64,000 nt of DNA from JAKALD01 sp963817785 (GCA_963817785.1 CAWFPL010000008.1:124001-188000); one strand, 5' to 3'. Positions 24,692 to 34,813 are shown, counted from the first letter of the stretch. Notes: a model not told the origin generated them from the sequence alone. Made by a program: numbers and translations.

Positions 24692-24871
24692 ACCCGATCA
24701 ATGCGATGGCGAAAGTGGGAACGCGTTCCGTTATAGCAGCACCATGCATGCAACCGGCCGATGCAGGGGAGTCCGCTGCGGCTGGGCTTCGCGCCGAGAG
24801 GGGTTCGCGTTTCGACCCGGGCCTCTTGTCGGCTCTTAGGAAGAAGTCCGGCACGCAGTGACAAGCCGCTA

Positions 24872-25989
24872 AATATGACGCCATAAATAATGCAGCATAA
24901 TGATATTATTGTATCGTTCCTTTCCTTTGGAGAGAGACGATGCGCAAGCTGCAGATCGAGGATGCTGAGGTGATGCGAATAGCGATCCAGCAGGAGATTG
25001 GGCGTAGCGAGGAGTCGCGTTACGACCACCGGCTGCATGGATTGTTGCTGGTGACGGCGGGGCAATCCTGCCGAGAAGTTGCGGAATTGTTCGGCGAGAA
25101 CGGCACGACCGTGCAACGCTGGGTGAACCGCTTCGAACGGGGTGGCTTAGACGCACTGCGGGAAGGCGAGCGAGCCGGACGACCGCGGACGCTGGGTGCG
25201 AAGGATTGGCGGAAGCTGCAGGCAGACTTGCGCAAGACCCCGCGTGACTTCGATTTGGCGGCCACCCTCTGGGACGGGCCGGTGTTGTCGGAACATTTGC
25301 GTCGCCGATACGGCGTGGACCTTGGCGTACGCCAATGCCAGCGACTGTTTCGTGAACTGGGCTTTCGGCTTCGCAAGCCGCGCCCCCAAGTCGCTCAATC
25401 TGATCCGCTGAAAGTCGCGGCGGTAAAAAAAACTCCGCCGTCTGGCGCGCCGCCCCGACGTCGAACTGTGGAGCCTGGATGAATGTCACTTCCAGCAACA
25501 CGGCTCGCGCTGTCGCATGTGGGTACCGCCGGAAATCAAAGACCCCATCCTGCAGCATGCGCCGACCCGCAAGTCGGTGGCCTGTTTTGGCGCCGTCAGT
25601 TTGGACACCGGGCAGTTCGTACGGATGATGTGCCCGATCTTCAACGCTGCAACGTTCCGCACTTTCCTCAGGCGGTTGCTGCGCCAACAAACGCCCGGAC
25701 GCCGAATGATCGTTGTGCTCGACAATGCCCGTTATCATCACGCCAAACTCCTGGCCGCCTTTCTTCATCGCCATGCCCGACAGTTGCGCCTGCTCTTCCT
25801 GCCGCCGTACAGCCCGCAACTCGCTCCTATCGAACGAGTGTGGAAGCTCACTCGGCGGCTCGCAACTCACAACCGCTACTTCGCAACGCTCCTCGACGTA
25901 CTGAAAGCCGTCGCCGCCTGCTTCGATCGCTGGCGTCGGCCCAACAAGGTGCTGCATCGCTTATGCTGCATTACTTAAGACGCTGTGTT
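24872..25989 (+). mobile_element. IS630-family element, copy 1
   Basis: About 1.12 kb between TA dinucleotides at 24870-24871 and 25990-25991. The ends are inverted (CTAAA...GTTTAG, with shared TAATGCAGCATAA). It is nearly identical to copy 2 at 32688-33806, in the same orientation. TA target duplication is the family rule. Confidence 0.85.
24940..25978 (+). CDS. IS630 transposase, made by frameshift on an A8 tract
   Basis: The first frame (24940-25482) encodes an HTH pair (SCREVAELFGENGTTVQRWVNRFERGG) and a winged-helix region. At about 25434 an A8 run lets translation or transcription slip into the second frame. That frame carries the DDE catalytic domain: ELWSLDECHF, MIVVLDNARYHHA and SPQLAPIERVWK. 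This organisation is typical for several IS630 members. Copy 1 has an uninterrupted second frame to 25978, so it may be active. Confidence 0.85.
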
Positions 25990-25991
25990 TA

Positions 25992-26256
25992 GTCACAGAA
26001 GAGAAACGGCGATCCGCCTTCCGCTTCACTTAACGCGGAATGCAAACGACCTGCATCCAGTGCCCAGATTCGGCGTTATCGGGGAGCCGAGATGGGCAAA
26101 TCCGGGCACCAATGGGGGACGCGGATCGAGTTGACTTAGACAGAATGGCTTTCCGATAGCAGGCGGCCTGCCTCCGCTGTACCGTGGATTGCGTGGCGAA
26201 CCACGCCGAGCCACAGGTTGAGCACGCAGGCGTCAACCGTATCGAGGAGGCAGGCC
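25992..26256 (+). ncRNA. IS110 left-end region, candidate bridge RNA
   Basis: About 265 non-coding bases lie between the IS630 end and the IS110 transposase start. In the IS110 group this left-end segment encodes the bridge RNA that specifies target and donor. I see the position, not a proven RNA fold, so boundaries are tentative. Confidence 0.35.
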
Positions 26257-27363
26257 ATGGGCAAGTCTAGCAAGCTGTTTGTCGGAATGGACGTTCACAA
26301 GGATTCCATCGACGTGGCCACGGGCGATGAGCGCGGGGGCGAAGTGCGCCACTACGGCGCGATTGGCGGGGATCTGGCGGCGGTTTCGCGGCTCGCGCGC
26401 AAGCTCGAGTCGGCCGGCGGGCCGCTGGTATTTGTCTACGAAGCCGGTCCCTGCGGGTTCGGCATCTATCGAATGCTGCGCGCGCGAGGACACGAGTGCT
26501 GGGTGGTGTCCCCGGGGCTGACGCCGCGCAGCAACGCCGACCGCATCAAGACCGACCGGCGCGATTGTCTGAAGCTCGCGCGCCTTGCGCGCGCCGGGGA
26601 GCTCACGCCGATCCACGTGCCCGACGAAGTGGACGAGGCGATGCGCGATCTGGTGAGAACGCGCGAGGACGCGGTGGTGATGCAGCGCCAGGCCAGACAG
26701 CGCCTGGGGGCGCTCTTACTTCGCAACGACATCCGCTATGCGGCCAAGACAGCCTGGACGCCGGCGCACCGGCGCTGGATCGCGGTGCTGAAACTACCTC
26801 AGGCAGCACAGCAACTCGCCTTTGAGGAGTACGTGCAGGCGGTCGATGAGGCCGGGGGGCGCATCGCGCGGCTCGAGACGGCGATTCGGGACGAACTCCA
26901 GCACTGGCGCTGGCTGCCGGTGGTGGTGGCGCTGCAGGCCTTTCGCGGCATCCAGACACTGCACGCGGTGAGAATCGTGGCCGAGCTGGGCGATCTCAGT
27001 CGCTTTGGCACGGCGCGTCACCTCATGGCCTACCTCGGCTTGGTACCCTGCGAACACTCCTCCGGCCAGCAGCGTCAGCAGGGCTCGATCACCAAGGCGG
27101 GCAACAGCTCGGCGCGCCGCGCGCTCGTGGAGGCGGCCTGGGCTTATCGCTACGGCGCGCGCGTCTCGCCAATCATCGCGCGGCGCCAGAGCGGGATCGC
27201 AAAACCCGTCACCGACCTCGCCTGGAAGGCGCAACTGCGGCTGTGCGCGCGCTTGCGCCGCTTGAGCGCGCGCGGCTTGCACCGCAACAAGATCGTCGTC
27301 GCGGTCGCGCGGCAACTCTCGGGCTTCGTCTGGGCGCTTGGCCAGAAGGTCAAACCCTCCTGA
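26257..27363 (+). CDS. IS110-family transposase (DEDD, bridge-RNA-dependent type)
   Basis: Predicted 368 residues from MGKSSKLFVGMDVHKDS, with GAGGAGG before this ATG; an earlier in-frame ATG at 26218 has no site. The N-terminal DEDD RuvC-like domain shows VGMDVHKDSIDVA, VYEAGPCGFGIYR and KTDRRDCLKLARL. The C-terminal Tnp domain has LQAFRGIQTLHAVRIVAELGD, the YLGLVPCEHSSG block and the serine-containing ITKAGNSSARRALVEAAW. It looks intact. Members recombine DNA under guidance of an IS-encoded RNA. Confidence 0.92.
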   Translation: MGKSSKLFVGMDVHKDSIDVATGDERGGEVRHYGAIGGDLAAVSRLARKLESAGGPLVFVYEAGPCGFGIYRMLRARGHECWVVSPGLTPRSNADRIKTDRRDCLKLARLARAGELTPIHVPDEVDEAMRDLVRTREDAVVMQRQARQRLGALLLRNDIRYAAKTAWTPAHRRWIAVLKLPQAAQQLAFEEYVQAVDEAGGRIARLETAIRDELQHWRWLPVVVALQAFRGIQTLHAVRIVAELGDLSRFGTARHLMAYLGLVPCEHSSGQQRQQGSITKAGNSSARRALVEAAWAYRYGARVSPIIARRQSGIAKPVTDLAWKAQLRLCARLRRLSARGLHRNKIVVAVARQLSGFVWALGQKVKPS

Positions 27364-27965
27364 GACTTTGCCACCGACCCGATCCGCGAAAGGAGGCTCG
27401 CACTCCGAACCCTCCCCACAACTCGATAGGAAACGCGGTGCGCTCGCGGCTGGAGAATCCTCGTCGAACGTTATTGATCCGGTCTGCGGACCGGCACCTC
27501 AGTGCTTAGAGCGAGGCAGCTCCGTGACGAACAACAGTCTTGCGGCTAGCCAACGCCCGGATATCAGCTTGATCGACCGTCGTCTCAGATGAGCCCGCCG
27601 CGTCCCCTATCGAGTTCACTTCAACGTCAAAACATCCTTGGCAGGAAAAAAGCAGGAGGCTCGTCGCCACTTGACACGTTTAAGCCATATCATCGTTCAC
27701 GCCCAACGGTGCGCGTGGCTAGGCCGAGGCAAAGTGCGATGCTCATGCGCGCGGCCGCCTCGAGCGTGGTGTTAGAGGTCACTGGAATCGATGACGCGCG
27801 AGGCTTCAGCAGGAGCGAGGACGGAAACGGCCGGTAAGAACCCTTGACGCGCGACGTGCCGGCTCAATTCACCACGCCAGTGCACCAAGGCCAGCTGATC
27901 GACGTCTACCGCTTATGCCCATACAAGGCCTGGGGCCGCTGAACAGCGTGAGCCAGCCGTCACCG
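27364..27965. other. no supported gene
   Basis: About 600 bases after the IS110 transposase. It should contain the IS110 right end, which I cannot place because the family lacks clear terminal repeats. One 82-codon frame (27589-27837) has no ribosome-binding site or domain and is not called. Confidence 0.4.
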
Positions 27966-28202
27966 TCACATCGGCTCGCTCTGCTGGTTTTCCAGCAGCT
28001 CGAAGAGTCGTACCTCGGCGTACAGGCGGATCTTGTTGGCGTCTGCTTCGAGCTGTCGGTTCTTCGTGTGGCGCGCGTACGCACGAGCGGCCTCGGCATG
28101 TTCCAAGATCGTATTTACCGCTTCGACAGAGGCTGCTGCATCGACCTTTTCATAAGCCAACGCGGTAAGCGCAATACAGGCCAGGTCATCGGGCTGGATC
28201 AT
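27966..28202 (-). CDS. small hypothetical helical protein
   Basis: 78 residues from MIQPDDLACIALTALAYEKVD. The C-terminal part (AEAARAYARHTKNRQLEADANKIRLYAEVRLFELLENQ) resembles the helical segment found in phage and mobile-element ParB- or methyltransferase-associated proteins, but it ends abruptly, so the gene may be a truncated version. It starts 16 bases after the upstream gene. The ribosome-binding site is weak. Confidence 0.5.
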   Translation of the reverse strand: MIQPDDLACIALTALAYEKVDAAASVEAVNTILEHAEAARAYARHTKNRQLEADANKIRLYAEVRLFELLENQQSEPM

Positions 28203-28218
28203 TGGGGTCCCGTTCTGG

Positions 28219-28581
28219 TTATGCTCCGACTGCCACGCCGCTCCTCGTGGACTTCCCGTCCGAAGCGGCAACGGCGAGCAGGTGGGCATCTAGATTCCAA
28301 ACACTTTTCGGTAACTCGATTTCCGCCGAACCCAAATCGTTTGCAGAAGCGGTGATACCCAGACCTTCCTCGGCCTTTTGGATCATCGCTGCGGAACGCT
28401 CTATCACGCCAACGAAAAAGGCGGTCCTCTCGTCGAGGTCGGCCGCGCGCAACTCCTCGCATGACGCCTGGACAAGTCCCAGAGTCGCGAAACATAGCGC
28501 GAGTCCTGAAGCCAGTTTGCACACCGTGTCGTCGATCCGGCGGACCACTGCGCGCAGGGTCGTCACTTCGCTACGATTCAT
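28219..28581 (-). CDS. hypothetical helical protein
   Basis: 120 residues from MNRSEVTTLRAVVRRIDDTVCKLASGL. It is mostly alpha-helical with a hydrophobic patch (LALCFATLGLVQA) and an acidic middle. No domain recognised. It pairs with the next gene downstream and lies between IS110 and IS1634. Confidence 0.5.
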   Translation of the reverse strand: MNRSEVTTLRAVVRRIDDTVCKLASGLALCFATLGLVQASCEELRAADLDERTAFFVGVIERSAAMIQKAEEGLGITASANDLGSAEIELPKSVWNLDAHLLAVAASDGKSTRSGVAVGA

Positions 28582-28774
28582 CGGATGCGGCTTATGCCTG
28601 TTTCGATAGCCTCCATTGAAGCGCCGGCAGTCCTGGCCGCGCAGTGAAGCGTTGCGGCCCCATGACAAACTTTTACCGGTGTCTCGTCTACCGGAACTGA
28701 AGAAAGGCGAATCGCCGGGCGCTGGCCCTACTTTCCGCACATCGCGGACGCAAATTGGCGTCAATTTCCTTCCA

Positions 28775-30533
28775 CTATTTTTGTGGCCGGAAGGCGGTCA
28801 GCGGCACGCCGAGCAGCTTAAGTATCTGGCATTGCAGGTCAGTCAGTTCGGGATAGAAGACTTGGACGGTGCGGTCGCGCTCAAGCAGGGTATGCCTTTC
28901 GGCAAGGCTGAACAGGCGCAGGATCTGTTCGGTGGTGGGCCGCCGGCATTGCCGCTGCTCCGGGTAGATGGGGAGCTCGGCGACGCGTTCGCGCTGCATC
29001 GCCTGGCGTAGCTCGCGCTCGATGAGCGCCTGCACCAGTAAAGCGAGGAAGTAGAGGGTGAACAGTGCTTCGATGCGGCCTTCGTTCTTCAGAAACACCG
29101 GCGCGATCTCGTGCACGGTCTTAATCTGTTCGAAGCGCTTCTCGATACTCGGTTGCCCTTTGTGGGCGGTGAGTACCTGAGCCGGCGAGAGGCTACGGTC
29201 GTTAGTAAGCAAGGGGTATTGCCCGTCGCTCATCTTGTCGTAGTCGACGGCGGCTTCGTCGAGCGTCCAGTCGATGTCGTAACGGCGGCGAGTGATCTTG
29301 CGGTAGGCGGTATCGGGTCCTGGGCGGCCGCGCCGCGTCTGCTTGAAGGCATGCTCCTCGCGCACCGTGCGGCGCACCTTGAGGTAGCGGCCGACGTGAT
29401 AGTGCTCCAGGATGTCGGCGATCTGCACATCGATCTGGGCGGCCCCGCGCAGCCGGGCGCGTGCCTTGAGCAGCCGCGAGCGCAGCGCGGCGAGTGCTTC
29501 GCTGGCGGCGGCGATGTTGCGCCGCCGGCGCGACTCCTGGCGCAGCTTGAGCAGGGTGCTGAACACCCAGACCACGGGCCAGAGTTCAGCCGATGGCAGG
29601 GACGCCTTGTAGACGTACCAGCAGTCGCGCGGCCCATCGCTCGCGCGCGGGTTGGGCCGATCCCAGAGGAGCTCCCAGGGCGGGGTGTGGGTCTGGATCC
29701 ACTTGCGAAACTCGGCGTCCTCCAGCCGCGAGCGCGGCATCACCGTGACGAAGCGACCGCCGGCGCGGTGGATATACTCCATGTTGTCGCGGCTGCAGAG
29801 CTTGGAGTCGGCGACGTAGAGGAAGTCGGCGCGGCCGGCAACGGTGCGAAGTGTTCCAAGTCTCGATGTGGGTGATCGAGTCGTTGGTGTTGCCGTCGGC
29901 GACCCGGAACTGCACCGGCACCCCGCCGTCGGCAGCGACGGTGAGGATGAACAGCAGCTGCTTCAGATCCGGGCGGTGATCCTTGGAGAAGCCATAGGTG
30001 ATAGCCGGCGCTGGGCGAGCACGCAGACGGCGCCCCGAGGCTGCCCGGTATTGGCCACAGAAGGCAACCGAAGTCGAGTCGTTATGCAGCTGCTCGAAGC
30101 GCACGGCGAACTTCTGTCCGACCGCGACGACGAGCTCGGTCAGGAGCGCCGCCCGGTCGGCGTCGAAGAGTCGGTCGAGCGCCCGGCCGAGGCGATCATC
30201 GCCCAGGTGCTCGAGCTCTTCTGCGGCAAGCCCGAACAAGCCCGCGGCGAAACCATGCACCGTCTCGCCCTGGCGGTAGATCGGTTCGCGCTCGACGATG
30301 AGCGAGCGCAACAGCACGCCGAGCGCGGCGGCGTGGCCGAGCACGCAGCGCCGATCGGTGGTGGGGACGTACTTCTCGAGCAGCGCCACCACGCCGATGC
30401 GCTCGAGGAAGTGGTTGATCAGGGGTAACGGACCCAGTCGTTCGCTCAGCAGAGCGAAGCGCTGGGGTGGGTGGACTTGCGGTTGCTCCAATCTGTTGCT
30501 ATTATTAGCAACAGATAGACGGAAAGTCAACAA
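28775..30533 (-). pseudogene. IS1634 transposase, single frameshift
   Basis: The N-terminal part (from 30533) has the DUF4277-like LINHFLERIGVVALLEKYV and NDDRLGRAL-type block (GDDRLGRALDRLFDADRA), followed by QLHNDSTSVAFCG. At about 29855 one extra base shifts the frame. The second half (LYVADSKLCSRDNMEYIHR, then the ERIEALFTLYFLALLV-type end) continues to 28775 with the catalytic Asp/Glu segments. Correcting one base restores a full-length protein, so decay is recent. Confidence 0.85.
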
Positions 30534-30535
30534 CG

Positions 30536-30889
30536 ATGGTTAAACTCACGCGCGCCGCGCGGGCGCAACGGGCACGCGAGCGCATCAGTCATATCCGCGC
30601 TGCCGTGGCCAAGATTGATTACCTGTGCTCGGGCACCCTGCTCGAGCGGCTGACAATCTGCGGCAAACCGGGCTGCCGCTGCGCCCACGATCCGGCGGCG
30701 CGGCACGGCCCGTATTACGACTGGGGCCACATGCAGGCCGGTAAGCTCGTCCACCGGCGGCTCTCGGCCGAGCAAGCCGAGCTGCTGCGCCCGGCGATCG
30801 CCAACTACCGCAAGGTGAAGAAGCTGCTGCGCGCCTGGGAGGCCGAAACCGAGCGACTCATCGACGCCGAAGCGCCCCGCGATCCATGA
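30536..30889 (+). CDS. DUF6788-type accessory protein of IS1634 elements
   Basis: Predicted 117 residues. It has the characteristic CGKPGCRCAHDPAARHGPYYDW block with Cys residues that may bind zinc, flanked by helices (AVAKIDYLCSGTLLERL and YRKVKKLLRAWEAETERL). Proteins of this kind accompany IS1634-like transposase genes. It is divergent from the transposase, with only 2 bases between the start codons' outer ends, so both promoters overlap. Confidence 0.7.
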   Translation: MVKLTRAARAQRARERISHIRAAVAKIDYLCSGTLLERLTICGKPGCRCAHDPAARHGPYYDWGHMQAGKLVHRRLSAEQAELLRPAIANYRKVKKLLRAWEAETERLIDAEAPRDP

Positions 30890-31128
30890 CCCCGGCAGAC
30901 GCCGGAGAAATTACGCGGAAATGTGCTCAACGATGTGCGGAATGTGAGGCTGGCGCCGTCCTTCCCAGCGCTCTGGAACGGCCGCCAGCCTACGGCCGAA
31001 ATCCGCCCGAGCGGGCGAGCAGCCGCCGATAGCCCGGAAGGAACGGCCCCCTGAGACCGTCGACCAGCTCGGGCTGGTGGCCGATGAGATGCGTCAGCTC
31101 GAGCGTGCCGGGGTCGGTGGCCCTTGGG

Positions 31129-31920
31129 CTACTCGGCATGTTTGAGTACTTGCCGAATCGCGTCAGCCAAAAATTTCTTGCTGTAGGGCTTCGTCATATA
31201 GCCGTCGGCGCCAAGAGCCAACCCGCGGCGCACGTTCTCCGGCTCGACCAATGACGTGAGCAAGATGACCGGCAGCGACGCGATTAATTCGTGGTGGCGA
31301 AAGCTGGCTAGAATCTCGAACCCGTTCACATCGGGCAGCATGATGTCTAGCAAGACGAGATCCGGGAGACCATGCGTATGAAGCTCTTGTACCAGCTCCT
31401 TGCAGTTGTACACGACGCGTGTTTGGTATCCGGCCATGCTGACGCGTAGGTTGGCGAGCGCCGCCTGATCGCGGTCGTCCTCTACGATCAGGACCGTAAT
31501 CTCGCGGGGATGCTTGTCGATGGGCTCGCGATTTGCAATCCGGTCCTGGGAAAGAAACACACCTGCTCGCCGAAGTGCCGCGCCCGCAGCGTTCGACTGG
31601 CTCTCTATGCGCTGCTGATCCTCGGGCCCTGGGCTGGTCTTCAGCTCCTGCTGCTTCTTGAGTAGCGCCGTAAAGTCCAAGTCATGCGTAATCTCAGCCC
31701 GCTTCGAGACGAGGTAACCAATCTCCTCCAGCTCGTCCAGCCAATCGGCGAGCAGGGAGTCTGGAAATTGCCGCAGGTTGCCGCGAATGACCGCCGAGTG
31801 CGTGCGCCCTTCGACGAACCTCAGGATGCGACGGTAGTCGGTCGGTACCGACGGATCGCTCGACGCTAGCGCTCGTTCGCCGGCCTCGGTGCGCCAGTAG
31901 ATGCGATCCTTGAGGGCCAT
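31129..31920 (-). CDS. response regulator with N-terminal winged-helix-like region
   Basis: Predicted 263 residues. Residues 140-263 are a receiver domain: acidic pocket EDD (147-149), phosphoacceptor Asp192 (LLDIMLP), Ser/Thr222-223 (LLTS) and Lys244 (TKPYS). The N-terminal part (TEAGERALAS...YRRILRFVEGRTHSAVIRGNL...LDELEEIGYLVSK) looks like a small winged helix used in type IV pilus or twitching-type regulators. DNA-binding domains usually follow the receiver, so the inverted order is notable. There is no sensor kinase nearby. Confidence 0.85.
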   Translation of the reverse strand: MALKDRIYWRTEAGERALASSDPSVPTDYRRILRFVEGRTHSAVIRGNLRQFPDSLLADWLDELEEIGYLVSKRAEITHDLDFTALLKKQQELKTSPGPEDQQRIESQSNAAGAALRRAGVFLSQDRIANREPIDKHPREITVLIVEDDRDQAALANLRVSMAGYQTRVVYNCKELVQELHTHGLPDLVLLDIMLPDVNGFEILASFRHHELIASLPVILLTSLVEPENVRRGLALGADGYMTKPYSKKFLADAIRQVLKHAE

Positions 31921-31940
31921 GCCGGGATCTTACGCGAGAG

Positions 31941-32285
31941 TTACCGACCTCGAAGTCTCTGCTCGATCCGGGCCTTCAACCCCCGGCTCGCGTGGAATGT
32001 CACCACTCGGCGGGCCTTAACGGGGATCTCTTCACGCGTTTTCGGGTTGCGACCCGGCCGCTCGGCCTTATTCCGCAGCTGGAAGTTGCCGAACCCGGAG
32101 AGCTTGACGGTTTCGCCGCGCTCGAGCGCGCTGCTCATCTCCTCGAAAAACTGCTCGACGAAATCCCGCGCCTCGCGCCTGTTCAGACCGATCTTTTCCA
32201 AGAGGATATTAGCCAGCTTTGCTCTCGTGAGCGTCGCACCGGCGTGCTCGGCCGCGTCGGCGTTGTCGTGGGGGTTGGGGCTCAT
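31941..32285 (-). CDS. ihfA: IHF-alpha-like HU-family DNA-bending protein
   Basis: 114 residues from MSPNPHDNADAAEHAG, with the HU/IHF fold LTRAKLANILLEKIGLNRREARDFVEQFFEEMSSAL, GETVKLSGFGNFQLRNKAERPGRNPKT and VVTFHASRGLKARI. The Pro-containing GRNPKT arm that intercalates DNA is intact. No ribosome-binding site precedes this ATG, and the frame is open upstream to 32516, adding 77 residues with one transmembrane segment (WALFTATAVLVLVPALPLVYG). The longer, membrane-linked form is possible. Confidence 0.85.
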   Translation of the reverse strand: MSPNPHDNADAAEHAGATLTRAKLANILLEKIGLNRREARDFVEQFFEEMSSALERGETVKLSGFGNFQLRNKAERPGRNPKTREEIPVKARRVVTFHASRGLKARIEQRLRGR

Positions 32286-32687
32286 GGGTATGAGAGTATT
32301 GCACGCTCTGCCGTACACCAGAGGCAGCGCGGGCACGAGCACCAGCACCGCCGTAGCGGTGAACAGCGCCCACGTCGCCCAAACCAAGCTGCGTGCGTAC
32401 TTCTCCGAGGCCGCGCCCGCTGCTCGGGCCGCATCCGCGGCGCCGTTTAGGCTCGCTATAAGGCGCGTACTGGCCTCCCCGGCCGCGCCGCCCAAGTGTG
32501 CCGCGGTAGCTCCCATCTTCCCTTGAAGGGCGCCTGATCGGCCTAACCGGCCGCTCGCGCTTTCCTACGCGCTCGAAGCAGGACCACCCGCACGAGCGTC
32601 CGCTCCTGAATAACCCGAGCTCACACTTCCGACCCTGAACAGCCGTACGCGGCGATGCAGAAATAAAACGCGTTCGAGCACCGTCTA

Positions 32688-33806
32688 AACATGACGACAT
32701 AAATAATACAGCATAATGATATTATTGTATTGTTCCTTTCCTTTGGAGAGAGACGATGCGCAAGCTGCAGATCGAGGATGCTGAGGTGATGCGAATAGCG
32801 ATCCAGCAGGAGATTGGGCGTAGCGAGGAGTCGCGTTACGACCACCGGCTGCATGGATTGTTGCTGGTGACGGCGGGGCAATCCTGCCGAGAAGTCGCGG
32901 AATTGTTCGGCGAGAACGGCACGACCGTGCAACGCTGGGTGAACCGCTTCGAACGGGGTGGCTTAGACGCACTGCGGGAAGGCGAGCGAGCCGGACGACC
33001 GCGGACGCTGGGTGCGAAGGATTGGCGGAAGCTGCAGGCAGACTTGCGCAAGACCCCGCGTGACTTCGATTTGGCGGCCACCCTCTGGGACGGGCCGGTG
33101 TTGTCGGAACATTTGCGTCGCCGATACGGCGTGGACCTTGGCGTACGCCAATGCCAGCGACTGTTTCGTGAACTGGGCTTTCGGCTTCGCAAGCCGCGCC
33201 CCCAAGTCGCTCAATCTGATCCGCTGAAAGTCGCGGCGGTAAAAAAAACTCCGCCGTCTGGCGCGCCGCCCCGACGTCGAACTGTGGAGCCTGGATGAAT
33301 GTCACTTCCAGCAACACGGCTCGCGCTGTCGCATGTGGGTACCGCCGGAAATCAAGGACCCCATCCTGCAGCATGCTGCCGACCCGCAAGTCGGTGGCCT
33401 GTTTTGGCGCCGTCAGTTTGGACACCGGGCAGTTCGTACGGATGATGTGCCCGATCTTCAACGCTGCAACGTTCCGCACTTTCCTCAGGCGGTTGCTGCG
33501 CCAACAAACGCCCGGACGCCGAATGATCGTTGTGCTCGACAATGCCCGTTATCATCACGCCAAACTCCTGGCCGCCTTTCTTCATCGCCATGCCCGACAG
33601 TTGCGCCTGCTCTTCCTGCCGCCGTACAGCCCGCAACTCGCTCCTATCGAACGAGTGTGGAAGCTCACTCGGCGGCTCGCAACTCACAACCGCTACTTCG
33701 CAACGCTCCTCGACGTACTGAAAGCCGTCGCCGCCTGCTTCGATCGCTGGCGTCGGCCCAACAAGGTGCTGCATCGCTTATGCTGCATTACTTAAGACGC
33801 TGTGTT
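32688..33806 (+). mobile_element. IS630-family element, copy 2
   Basis: Nearly identical to copy 1 (24872-25989), bounded by TA at 32686-32687 and 33807-33808. It differs by a few substitutions and one inserted base. Confidence 0.85.
32756..33795 (+). pseudogene. IS630 transposase copy 2, extra base in the second frame
   Basis: The first frame and the A8 slip site are as in copy 1. Near 33377 there is one more base than in copy 1 (GCTGCCGAC against GCGCCGAC), which breaks the DDE frame between EIKDPILQH and TRKSVACFG. Transposition would depend on copy 1 acting in trans. The DDE motifs are otherwise unchanged. Confidence 0.8.
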
Positions 33807-33960
33807 TAGAACCGCGTTGACCCCTTTCGGGTGGCCGGCGTCGAGTGCCCCAGTCGGTTCCGGGAGCTCAGGGAGGGCCGGGATGAACGCCGCTCCACGA
33901 TCGCGATCGGCAGCAATTGCCGAAAAGCCATTTTTTTCTGCGCCCCGGTCGGGTGATCGA

Positions 33961-34229
33961 ATGATCTCCCGCCGGAGTTTCGTCAGTGGCCTCACACTTT
34001 TCGCGCTTGCGCGTGTCGTCGCTGCGCAGCCCGCGAAGGTCTATCGCGTTGCCTTCATCACCGCGGTCTCGCCGCTTTCCGAGCTCACGGGGCCCGACCC
34101 CGTCTAGCCTCCCGCGCGTGCCTTCACGCACGGCCTGAATTCGGGCACCACGGTGGTTGGCCTATCCGCCCGACTCGCTTTCGACGGCGCGCGCGTGCGC
34201 GTGCTGGCTGGCGGGCGGGCCTGCGCGCT
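33961..34229 (+). pseudogene. fragment of an ABC-transporter substrate-binding protein
   Basis: MISRRSFVSGLTLFALARVVAAQPAKVYRVAFIT is a signal peptide plus the start of the PF04392-type substrate-binding family. SELTGPDPV ends in a stop at 34105-34107, after which PPARAFTHGL continues. Only about 90 codons remain, so this is a relic next to the IS630 copy. Confidence 0.65.
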
Positions 34230-34252
34230 AGAACCCCGGCGCGCGAACGGAG

Positions 34253-34813
34253 CTATTGGCTGCGCTTTCGCCCGGTGATCATGGCCCGCGCCAAGTTTTC
34301 CTTGTGCGTGAGACTCGCCACGATCACTCCGGCGATGTGCACGATCACCAGCGCGAGAGTGACGTTCGCCAGCACCTCGTGAGGCTCCTCAAGCGCGTGC
34401 TCGCTCACCCCCGCCATCCATCCGGCGAGCGGCCCGGCATGCTCGTCGGCACCGTAGAGCATGACCCCGGTGACCGTGGTGCCGAGCAGCCCGAGGAGGA
34501 GCAGCACCACCATCGCCCCGCCCGCCGGACTGTGCCCCAGGTAGCGCTTGGGGTGCATGAGAACGATGTCCTTGAGGTTCCCCAGGACCGTGCCCGGCCC
34601 GTAGACGAAGTCCGGGAAGCGGGCGTGCGGCGTGCCGACAAATCCCCATACCACCCGCACGAGCGCGAGGACGAGCACCGCGTAGCCCACCCAGACGTGA
34701 ATCGCTTCGGGCTCTTCGATCGCGTAGGCCGTGAAGAACGTGACGACTAGCCCCCAGTGAACGATCCGCACGAGCGGATCCCACACCTTGACCTCGTTTT
34801 GACCTTGCATCAT
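34253..34813 (-). CDS. cytochrome b561-like membrane protein
   Basis: Predicted 186 residues, with GGAGG before ATG. It has four hydrophobic helices (near residues 15-35, 40-60, 95-120 and 145-170) with His residues suited to bind haem b: VRIVHWGLVV, EAIHVWVGYAVL and LVIVHIAGVIV. This is the di-haem cytochrome b / b561 family that passes electrons from the membrane to a periplasmic cytochrome c. An FNR-like palindrome is 69 bases upstream. A matching cytochrome c gene with the same type of site lies at 24.2-24.6 kb. Confidence 0.88.
   Translation of the reverse strand: MMQGQNEVKVWDPLVRIVHWGLVVTFFTAYAIEEPEAIHVWVGYAVLVLALVRVVWGFVGTPHARFPDFVYGPGTVLGNLKDIVLMHPKRYLGHSPAGGAMVVLLLLGLLGTTVTGVMLYGADEHAGPLAGWMAGVSEHALEEPHEVLANVTLALVIVHIAGVIVASLTHKENLARAMITGRKRSQ

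Larger units (their letters stand above)
28733..30942. mobile_element. IS1634-family element with accessory gene
   Basis: TTCCGCACATCG at 28733 is repeated inverted at 30942, and similarity extends outward, giving about 2.2 kb. Inside are a frameshifted IS1634 transposase and a divergent DUF6788-type accessory gene. The exact ends are uncertain by some 10 bases. Confidence 0.7.
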
